This document shows, piece after piece, positions 1-5,077 of a stretch of DNA of 18,435 nucleotides; position 1 is the stretch's first letter; each line of letters opens with the position of its first letter. The notes under the pieces were generated by a model that was not told where the DNA came from, did no database searches, and was given only the letters and a program-made list of their open reading frames with translations. Source of the stretch: SIG471 sp045638565 (lineage in GTDB: Bacteria > Bacillota > Clostridia > Oscillospirales > Butyricicoccaceae). The stretch is taken from assembly GCA_045638565.1 (NCBI GenBank), contig JAZUBN010000071.1, positions 1-18,435 on the forward strand, in the 5' to 3' direction. The position numbers were made by a program, and so were the translations under genes.

Positions 1-912
1 TATTCCCTTGTTTCCTCTTATGAAGACCTTACAACACTTATCGTAATGGCCACAGAAGAGGATGATTCAAGCCTTGTGCCTGAAATCAAGGAAGAATATT
101 CCCGTTTTACAGAAACTCTCGAAAAGCTCACTCTTGAGACCTTGCTTACAGGCGAATATGACAGAAACAACGCCATCATCTCCTTCCATGCAGGCGCAGG
201 CGGCACTGAGGCTCAGGACTGGGCTCTCATGCTTTACAGAATGTACGGCAAATGGGCTGATTCCCATGGTTTCAAAGTCAAAACTCTCGACTATATTTCC
301 GGCGAAGAAGCAGGCATGAAGAGTGCTGACGTGCTCATTGAAGGTGAAAATGCATTCGGCTATCTCAAGAGCGAAATGGGTGTACATCGTCTTGTCCGCG
401 TGTCTCCTTTCGATACATCGGGACGCAGACACACCTCCTTCTCGGCTATTGAAGTTATGCCTGAAATCACAGATGATGCAGAAATCGAAATCAATCCTGA
501 CGACCTCAAGATCGATACATACCGTTCGGGCGGTGCAGGCGGTCAGCATGTCAACAAGACAGAATCTGCTATCCGCATCACTCATATTCCTACAGGCATT
601 ATTGTTGCCTGCCAGAATGAACGCAGCCAGCATCAGAACCGTGATGTTGCGATGCGTATGCTCAAGTCCAAGCTCATCGAAATCAAAGAACGCGAAAAAC
701 TCGACCGTATCGAAGACATCAAGGGTGTCCAGAAAAAGATCGAATGGGGCAGCCAGATTCGTTCCTATGTATTTATGCCATATACTCTTGTCAAGGACCA
801 CCGCACAGGTTATGAAAGCGGTAATGTAGGTGCCGTTATGGATGGCGACCTCGACGGATTTATCAATGCATATCTCAAGGCGGAGGCAACAGGAAATTGG
901 GCAAAGAAGTAA
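1..912 (+). CDS. prfB: Peptide chain release factor 2 (RF2), 5' end outside window
   Basis: RF2 reads UGA and UAA stop codons in the ribosomal A site and triggers peptidyl-tRNA hydrolysis in the cytoplasm. The reading frame is open from base 1, and the residues before the first in-window ATG (base 46), reading YEDLTTLIVMATEEDD, match the RF2 coiled-coil region. The gene is therefore cut by the window edge and does not start at 46. The SPF stop-codon recognition tripeptide (bases 403-411, followed by DTSGRRHTSF) separates it from RF1, which carries PxT. The catalytic GGQ lies at bases 538-546 in the context SGGAGGQHVNKTESA. About 303 residues are visible of the usual 365 or so. The autoregulatory frameshift site typical of prfB would lie upstream and cannot be seen. 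Its 3' end overlaps the next gene by 16 bases. Codon choice is strongly biased, as expected for a translation factor. Confidence 0.97.
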   Translation, partial: YSLVSSYEDLTTLIVMATEEDDSSLVPEIKEEYSRFTETLEKLTLETLLTGEYDRNNAIISFHAGAGGTEAQDWALMLYRMYGKWADSHGFKVKTLDYISGEEAGMKSADVLIEGENAFGYLKSEMGVHRLVRVSPFDTSGRRHTSFSAIEVMPEITDDAEIEINPDDLKIDTYRSGGAGGQHVNKTESAIRITHIPTGIIVACQNERSQHQNRDVAMRMLKSKLIEIKEREKLDRIEDIKGVQKKIEWGSQIRSYVFMPYTLVKDHRTGYESGNVGAVMDGDLDGFINAYLKAEATGNWAKK

Positions 913-1466
913 AACGCGTTTTTTCGTTTGCTGCAGGAATTATCCTCTGCCTGTTTATAGTCTTATCCGATAACTTTTCATTTGTTCTCGGTCCTTCCAT
1001 GCAGAGTATGATGATAATGATATTGCAGATAATGCTTCCAAAGCTGGCTTTTGCTGCTGTAATGGGAGCCGGATTCTGGGCAATACTTCCTCTCAGCGAC
1101 AAAAAAGATGGTATTTTCGCTCTTTTCACACCTATTGTCACAATATTTGTTTATCAGCTTGCCGAGCTTATCTTCAAATGGAATGCCATCGTTGATCTGC
1201 TCGATATGCCCGGTGCGCGAGGGACTTATTATTCCCTTTCAGTATGGATATTTATTGTGACTCTGGCGTTTCTCGATTACTTTTTCTTTGACGAAGAAAA
1301 GCTTTCCCGTTTCGCATCGGATTTACTCATAATATGCATTATCTCTCTGCTTTTCTGCGGACTTGATATGCTTCTTCCGGTTTTTATAAACTCACATTTT
1401 CTGGTAGGTTTCCAGATAGGCGGATATTTTATAGTAAGGGGGATATATAATGGATCAAAAAACTAA
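897..1466 (+). CDS. Small multi-pass membrane protein of unknown function
   Basis: I do not recognise the family. The 189-residue product is hydrophobic, with about five or six likely membrane helices, roughly residues 8-30, 37-66, 72-94, 112-130, 138-160 and possibly 166-182. It has no obvious catalytic motif. The only sensible start is TTG at 897, preceded by GGAGG at 882-886 inside the end of prfB, so the first 16 bases overlap prfB in another frame. Its last 17 bases overlap the EamA transporter gene. This double overlap points to one transcript and translational coupling. The genuine frame is supported by a complete open frame, dense hydrophobic codons and the well-placed downstream ATG at 1450. 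A role beside the transporter (partner or separate permease) is only inference. Confidence 0.75.
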   Translation: MGKEVKRVFSFAAGIILCLFIVLSDNFSFVLGPSMQSMMIMILQIMLPKLAFAAVMGAGFWAILPLSDKKDGIFALFTPIVTIFVYQLAELIFKWNAIVDLLDMPGARGTYYSLSVWIFIVTLAFLDYFFFDEEKLSRFASDLLIICIISLLFCGLDMLLPVFINSHFLVGFQIGGYFIVRGIYNGSKN

Positions 1467-2304
1467 AGGTCTTATAACCGTTCACGGCGCAGTTCTCCTC
1501 TTTGGACTTTCGGGTCTTTTCGCAAAGCTTATAACCCTGCCTTCCATAATCATCACACTGGGCAGAGTTGGCTTTTCATCGGTATTTCTCTTTTTGCTTC
1601 TGAAGCTTACCAAAACACCAATGAAGCTGAGAGAGAAAAAGCAGTATGGCATATTCGCTCTTTCGGGTGTAATTCTCGCAGTGCACTGGTGGAGCTTTTT
1701 GCAGGCAATTCAGTTTTCAACTGTTGCCATCGGCACGATAAGTTTTTCCACCTTCCCGCTTTTTGTCAGCTTTCTTGATCCTCTTTTTACAAAGAACAGA
1801 ATTAAAAAGAATCAGATAATTTCATCGCTTATTATGATATGCGGCGTTGTCGTAATGGTTGAGGAATGGTCTTTCCAAAGCTCATACACACTTGGTATTA
1901 TCTGTGGGCTTATCTCGGCAGTAACTTATGCCCTGCTTTCCCTGCTGAACAAACATTATTTCGGTGAATATCCTTCAACTCTCATTTCATTCTACGAACA
2001 GTCATTTGCATTCATCACTTTACTCCCTGCCCTGTTCATTATGAAACCGGTATTTTCACCGCAGAATATCGCACTTCTTGCATTGCTTGGTGTTATCTTC
2101 ACAGCCATTTCCCACTCATTGTTTATAAGTGGTCTCAAAAATATAAACCCTCATACGGCAAGTATTATTTCCGGTCTGGAGACTCCTTACAGCATCGTGG
2201 CGTCATATTTCATTTTTGGCGAAATTCCATCACTCAACACTGTTTTAGGCGGATGCATAATTTTAGGTGTGGTATTCTATACCACCTTGCGTGAAAAGAA
2301 ATAA
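1450..2304 (+). CDS. EamA/DMT-superfamily transporter (RhaT/YdcZ-like permease)
   Basis: This is a drug/metabolite-transporter superfamily permease, which moves a small metabolite across the cytoplasmic membrane; members export amino acids, sugars or other metabolites, and the substrate cannot be read from sequence. The 284-residue length and ten-helix pattern fit two tandem EamA repeats, about residues 5-138 and 148-280. Typical features are LFGLSGLFAKL in helix 1, ALHWWSFLQAIQFSTVA-like residues around 77-95, and GLETPYSIVASYFIFGE near residue 240, which matches the conserved helix 8-9 signature of the family. The start ATG has an AAGGGGG ribosome site about 7 bases upstream within the preceding gene, which it overlaps by 17 bases. 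A strong terminator follows directly, so it closes the prfB operon. Confidence 0.9.
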   Translation: MDQKTKGLITVHGAVLLFGLSGLFAKLITLPSIIITLGRVGFSSVFLFLLLKLTKTPMKLREKKQYGIFALSGVILAVHWWSFLQAIQFSTVAIGTISFSTFPLFVSFLDPLFTKNRIKKNQIISSLIMICGVVVMVEEWSFQSSYTLGIICGLISAVTYALLSLLNKHYFGEYPSTLISFYEQSFAFITLLPALFIMKPVFSPQNIALLALLGVIFTAISHSLFISGLKNINPHTASIISGLETPYSIVASYFIFGEIPSLNTVLGGCIILGVVFYTTLREKK

Positions 2305-2310
2305 GTACAT

Positions 2311-2350
2311 AAAAAACAAAGGCTGACTTAATTAGTCAGCCTTTTTTATT
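2311..2350. terminator. Two-way intrinsic terminator between transporter and phosphoribosyltransferase
   Basis: GGCTGACT (2321-2328) pairs perfectly with AGTCAGCC (2334-2341) around a TAATT loop. A T-run follows on the plus strand (2342-2347), and an A-rich run lies before it (2311-2320), which is a T-run for the minus strand. It can therefore stop both the prfB/transporter transcript and the convergent phosphoribosyltransferase transcript. Confidence 0.9.
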
Positions 2351-2357
2351 ATACTCA

Positions 2358-2918
2358 TTAAAGAATAATTTCGCCTTTGCCATTAAAGAGCGGAAGCTTT
2401 TCAAGATAAATAATATCATCGCGTGTTGCCGCTTCGCCTTCTGCAAGAACAGCCATCTTGGCAACTATATTGCCTCCGACAGCCTTTACAAGAGCTTCCA
2501 TAGCAGCAAGAGATTCGCCTGTTGAAATAACGTCATCAACGATGAGGATACGCTTACCCTTCATAAATTCGCCGTCATTGCCGTCAAGATAAAGAGTCTG
2601 CTTACGCTGTGTTGTTATTGACATAACTTCCTTTGCAATAACATCTCTCATATATACCTTGATGCCCTTACGTGCAACAATATATCTGTAATGACCTGAA
2701 ATACGAGCCATTTCATAAGCAATAGGAATGCTCTTTGCTTCAGGAGTGATAATAACATCAAATTCAGGAGCCTTCTTAAGAAGCTCTTCTGCGCACTTTA
2801 CTGTAAGCTCCACATCACCAAAAAGAATAAAAGCACCGATATAGAAATCCGGAGCCACTTCGCAAAGAGGAAGCTCTCTTTTAAGTCCTGCGATATTTAT
2901 AGAATATGTTTTATCCAT
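2358..2918 (-). CDS. Type I phosphoribosyltransferase, adenine-PRTase-like
   Basis: Members of this fold transfer a ribose-5-phosphate from PRPP to a purine or related base, usually in salvage. The PRPP-binding motif ILIVDDVISTGES is at residues 124-136. A second APRT-like stretch, IITPEAKSIPIAYEMAR at about 56-72, resembles the APRT segment GxEARGFxFGxxLA but is clearly divergent, and the flexible loop region (about 86-110) also differs. Length is 186 residues against about 170-180 for APRT. The frame is open to 2954, but the ATG at 2918 is the better start: GGGAGG lies at 2926-2931 and the next residues (MDKTYSINIAGLKRELP) read as a normal N-terminus. Base specificity is not settled by the sequence; adenine or xanthine salvage is inference. 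It stands alone between a promoter and a terminator. Confidence 0.85.
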   Translation of the reverse strand: MDKTYSINIAGLKRELPLCEVAPDFYIGAFILFGDVELTVKCAEELLKKAPEFDVIITPEAKSIPIAYEMARISGHYRYIVARKGIKVYMRDVIAKEVMSITTQRKQTLYLDGNDGEFMKGKRILIVDDVISTGESLAAMEALVKAVGGNIVAKMAVLAEGEAATRDDIIYLEKLPLFNGKGEIIL

Positions 2919-2933
2919 CAATAAACCTCCCGT

Positions 2934-2961
2934 ATTATAGAAGAAAAGGTACATCAGGCAA
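2934..2961 (-). promoter_or_regulatory. Promoter of phosphoribosyltransferase gene with overlapping inverted repeat
   Basis: On the minus strand, TTGCCT (2956-2961) and a perfect TATAAT (2934-2939) are 16 bases apart. The expected start of transcription falls inside or just before the GGGAGG ribosome site, so the leader would be very short. The perfect inverted repeat CAGGCTTGCCTG (2955-2966) covers the -35 and could be an operator, although its arms are only 5 bases. Confidence 0.5.
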
Positions 2962-3076
2962 GCCTGCCGACGCCCTTGACTTTTATTATTTTAAGCACAC
3001 GTTTATTATATAATAATTTAAAGCAATAATCAACATATTTCGACATTTTTTTGTACGACAATGATAATATTTTCTT

Positions 3077-3082
3077 TATAAT
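3077..3082 (+). promoter_or_regulatory. Possible -10 box upstream of deacetylase gene
   Basis: The 2967-3187 stretch is very AT-rich and has no gene. It holds TATAAT at 3077-3082, with no good -35 at the usual distance, and two TTCATAC copies (3092-3098 and 3112-3118) 20 bases apart. CATAC-type boxes occur in sporulation promoters, but I could not match a full sigma E, G or K promoter. The ribosome site AGGAGG (3177-3182) is clear. Confidence 0.25.
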
Positions 3083-3187
3083 TTTTGCCTTTTCATACTT
3101 AAATAATGCACTTCATACATATTTAAGCGATTATCGCACTATAAATTAAAAAGATATATCACTTACTTTATAAAACAGGAGGAGATT

Positions 3188-3946
3188 ATGCTGAAAATCA
3201 AATCAGAACTGCCCTATTTTCTGCTTGTGCTGTTTGCTGCTTTTTGCATTTTTGTGACAGGTACAGATTCGGGGCGTGCAGCTGCGGCGGCAGTCGCAAA
3301 AAGAGATTTACCTATTTACTGCGTTCAGAAGGATGAAAATGTGCTTTCCATAAGCTTCGATGCCGCATGGGGCATCGAAGACACCCAAGAGCTCATTGAA
3401 ATCATGGATAAGTACGGCATCAAGGCGACATTTTTTGTTGTGGGAGATTGGGCGAGAAAATATCCTGAAAGCGTAAAGGCGCTCTATGAAGCCGGTCATG
3501 AAATTATGAGTCATTCTGACAAGCACAAACATATGACTCAGCTGTCCGTTGATGAAATAAAGGCTGACATCCTGACTTGCGGAGAGGCTATCGAGAGCAT
3601 AACCGGTGTTGCCCCTACACTTTTTCGGCCGCCTTACGGAGAATATGACAACAAGGTTGTAGGCACTTTGCGAGACCTCGGCTATTACACAATTCAATGG
3701 GATGTGGACAGTCTTGACTGGAAAGAAATGGGTACTCAGGATGTTATCGACCGTGTGCTCAGCAAGGTGCAGCCCGGCTCTATTGTGCTTTTCCACAATG
3801 CCGCAAAATATACCCCTGAAGCCCTGCCGACAATTATAGAAAGCTTGCTTGACGAAGGATACAGTTTTGTTCCGATTTCACAGCTGATTTATAAGGATAA
3901 TTATAAAATCGATCATACGGGCAGGCAAATTCCGCTTTCTGAATAA
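3188..3946 (+). CDS. Polysaccharide deacetylase (NodB domain), PdaB-like sporulation type
   Basis: NodB-family enzymes remove acetyl groups from N-acetylated sugars in peptidoglycan or other wall polymers; PdaB-type members are needed for stable spore cortex. The 252-residue protein starts with a membrane anchor or signal (about residues 8-25), so it acts outside the membrane. The NodB domain spans about 50-235. Motif 1 reads SFDAAWG with catalytic Asp58; motif 2 SHSDKH gives His109 and His113; motif 3 is RPPYGEYDN from Arg147; motif 4 is WDVDSLDW (171-178); motif 5 is LFHN with His203. Motif 1 has Ala59 where most NodB enzymes have a second, metal-binding Asp. From memory PdaB homologues share a similar non-DD motif (FDxxWG), which supports the PdaB-like assignment. 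The start has AGGAGG five bases upstream. It is monocistronic, ending at a shared terminator. Confidence 0.9.
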   Translation: MLKIKSELPYFLLVLFAAFCIFVTGTDSGRAAAAAVAKRDLPIYCVQKDENVLSISFDAAWGIEDTQELIEIMDKYGIKATFFVVGDWARKYPESVKALYEAGHEIMSHSDKHKHMTQLSVDEIKADILTCGEAIESITGVAPTLFRPPYGEYDNKVVGTLRDLGYYTIQWDVDSLDWKEMGTQDVIDRVLSKVQPGSIVLFHNAAKYTPEALPTIIESLLDEGYSFVPISQLIYKDNYKIDHTGRQIPLSE

Positions 3947-3950
3947 ATAT

Positions 3951-3979
3951 AAAAGGAACCTATTAATCAGGTTCCTTTT
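3951..3979. terminator. Two-way terminator overlapping the end of the alkyltransferase-like gene
   Basis: AAAAGGAACCT (3951-3961) and AGGTTCCTTTT (3969-3979) form a perfect 11-base stem with a 7-base loop, with A/T tails on both sides. It lies 4 bases after the deacetylase stop codon. It also contains the stop codon (3963-3965) and last codons of the convergent minus-strand gene. Confidence 0.85.
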
Positions 3980-4337
3980 CTGCTTCTTCAAACTTGCTTT
4001 CAAGTTGTGATATCACATTTTCATCCGGTTTCCAGATATATTTTTCTACATCAAGACACCATAAATTATCGCATCTATAAAGTTTCACGCCTTCACTTTC
4101 AAGAAGTTCTTTCTGCAAATCAGACGAGCCGAAATGCCACGCCCCCGAAAGCTGTCCTTTTGAATTTACGATTCGGTGTGCAGGGATATTTTTGCCTAAT
4201 TTGTCAGTACGCAGAGCATATCCGACCTGCCTTGCATTTCTTGGAGCACCGCATAAAAAGGCTATCTGACCATACGATGCCACTCTGCCATATGGGATGC
4301 TGCGGCAGACAATTTCCATACGTTTATAAATATTCAT
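3963..4337 (-). CDS. Alkyltransferase-like protein (ATL), MGMT-family DNA-binding domain with PAHR
   Basis: This 124-residue protein has the C-terminal DNA-binding fold of O6-alkylguanine DNA alkyltransferase but cannot be an alkyl acceptor: the PCHR active site reads PAHR (residues 52-55), so the reactive Cys is Ala53. ATL proteins of this kind, with Trp or Ala at that position, bind O6-alkylguanine, flip it out and hand the lesion to nucleotide excision repair. Other family features are present: Tyr22 in VASYGQIA (base-flipping region), the Arg-finger segment PRNARQVG (32-39), and the IVNSKGQLSG strand after the active site. After about residue 105 comes an acidic tail, partly encoded by the terminator stem. 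The start ATG lies 3 bases after the upstream stop codon and has no visible Shine-Dalgarno sequence, suggesting translational coupling. A second Met at residue 7 has none either. Confidence 0.88.
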   Translation of the reverse strand: MNIYKRMEIVCRSIPYGRVASYGQIAFLCGAPRNARQVGYALRTDKLGKNIPAHRIVNSKGQLSGAWHFGSSDLQKELLESEGVKLYRCDNLWCLDVEKYIWKPDENVISQLESKFEEAEKEPD

Positions 4338-4340
4338 AGA

Positions 4341-4964
4341 CTATATATTTTTATTATAAGGCTTTTTTGATCGATTGTTGAATTCAATAATAGCATCAAG
4401 ATTTTTAAGAATAAGTTTCTGGGCATTCTGAGAATATGTGATAAGCATATAGTCCCCCTTGTTTCCCGAACGTTTCACTCCCGTTATGCCAAGATTTTTG
4501 CCCATATTGGTAGGATATTTATATTTTGTGCCGTCTTTATCGGTTATATCAGTAAGCAGTTTATTTTTCATAAGCCAGTCGAGGATGCTGTAGCTTCTCA
4601 GCTCGTGCATTTTTTCGGTGTTGATGACGGCATTGATATTCTGAGCAAGCTGAGTTATGCTGACAGGCTTTTCCGAAAGAGTGATTTTCATTTTGTCTGC
4701 GTTGGTCAGGCGGAACTTTTCCTTATACACCTTTTCCTGCTTTTGCGGAGTATTATGATGAGATGGAGTGAAGGATTTTTCCGACTTTACTTCCCCGTCT
4801 GCCACCTTTTGCAATACAGCTGATACATAAAACAGACAGCGGGATATTTTGACATTATTAATGACTTCATCGTCAGGGATTTTCTTGTCGGTGACAGGAT
4901 CTATGCCGTTGGCAAGCTTGTCTATATACATTTTTGCGCGGAGGATGGCTTCTTTTTCGCTCAT
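4341..4964 (-). CDS. Conserved-looking hypothetical protein, two-part architecture
   Basis: I do not recognise a named domain. The N-terminal part (residues 1-55, with MYIDKLANGIDPVTDKKIPD followed by NNVKISRCLFYVSAVL) looks like a compact helical module that I have a vague memory of seeing in hypothetical proteins of gut clostridia. A charged linker rich in Lys, Gln and His runs from about 58 to 82. The C-terminal part (about 83-195) has the helix/strand rhythm of a small winged-helix-type domain, with ITQLAQNINAVI, a predicted helix SYSILDWLMKNKLL and a basic hairpin (KRSGNKGDYMLITYS); DNA binding is inference only. The tail is basic. The start has AAGGAG 6 bases upstream and a strong promoter. 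It is the first gene of an operon with the alkyltransferase-like gene 3 bases downstream. Confidence 0.7.
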   Translation of the reverse strand: MSEKEAILRAKMYIDKLANGIDPVTDKKIPDDEVINNVKISRCLFYVSAVLQKVADGEVKSEKSFTPSHHNTPQKQEKVYKEKFRLTNADKMKITLSEKPVSITQLAQNINAVINTEKMHELRSYSILDWLMKNKLLTDITDKDGTKYKYPTNMGKNLGITGVKRSGNKGDYMLITYSQNAQKLILKNLDAIIEFNNRSKKPYNKNI

Positions 4965-5007
4965 AACTATCTCCTTTCGGCAGGTGGCAAACTATTATAT
5001 ATTTCAT

Positions 5008-5036
5008 ATTATAGCACCTTGTAATGTTTTTGTCCA
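5008..5036 (-). promoter_or_regulatory. Promoter of the hypothetical/ATL operon
   Basis: On the minus strand TGGACA (5031-5036) and TATAAT (5008-5013) are separated by exactly 17 bases, one mismatch from the sigma-A consensus. It begins immediately after the terminator of the upstream lysozyme gene and lies about 45 bases before the ATG at 4964. Confidence 0.75.
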
Positions 5037-5037
5037 T

Positions 5038-5071
5038 AAAAAAGCCGCTCTGCATATTGCAAAGCGGCTTT
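5038..5071 (-). terminator. Intrinsic terminator of the lysozyme gene
   Basis: AAAGCCGCT (5041-5049) pairs with AGCGGCTTT (5063-5071), with a 13-base loop that itself contains a small TGCA/TGCA repeat. On the minus strand the stem is followed by six T (5038-5043). It sits 7 bases after the stop codon of the 5078-7102 gene. Confidence 0.88.
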
Positions 5072-5077
5072 AATTTA

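Noticed and set aside
67..801. 244-codon open frame on the minus strand opposite prfB
   Set aside because: Antisense of a well-conserved gene with GGQ and SPF motifs; no ribosome site or family likeness.
2919..2954. N-terminal extension of the phosphoribosyltransferase to 2954
   Set aside because: It overlaps the -10 and the ribosome site; ATG 2918 is preceded by GGGAGG.
3092..3120. Sporulation sigma (E, G or K) promoter ahead of the PdaB-like gene
   Set aside because: CATAC-type boxes are present, but none has a matching partner at the right distance; in AT-rich DNA this is too weak to claim.
5050..5062. Separate small RNA or attenuator in the loop of the lysozyme terminator
   Set aside because: The TGCA/TGCA repeat in the loop is only 4 bases and fits chance within a simple terminator.
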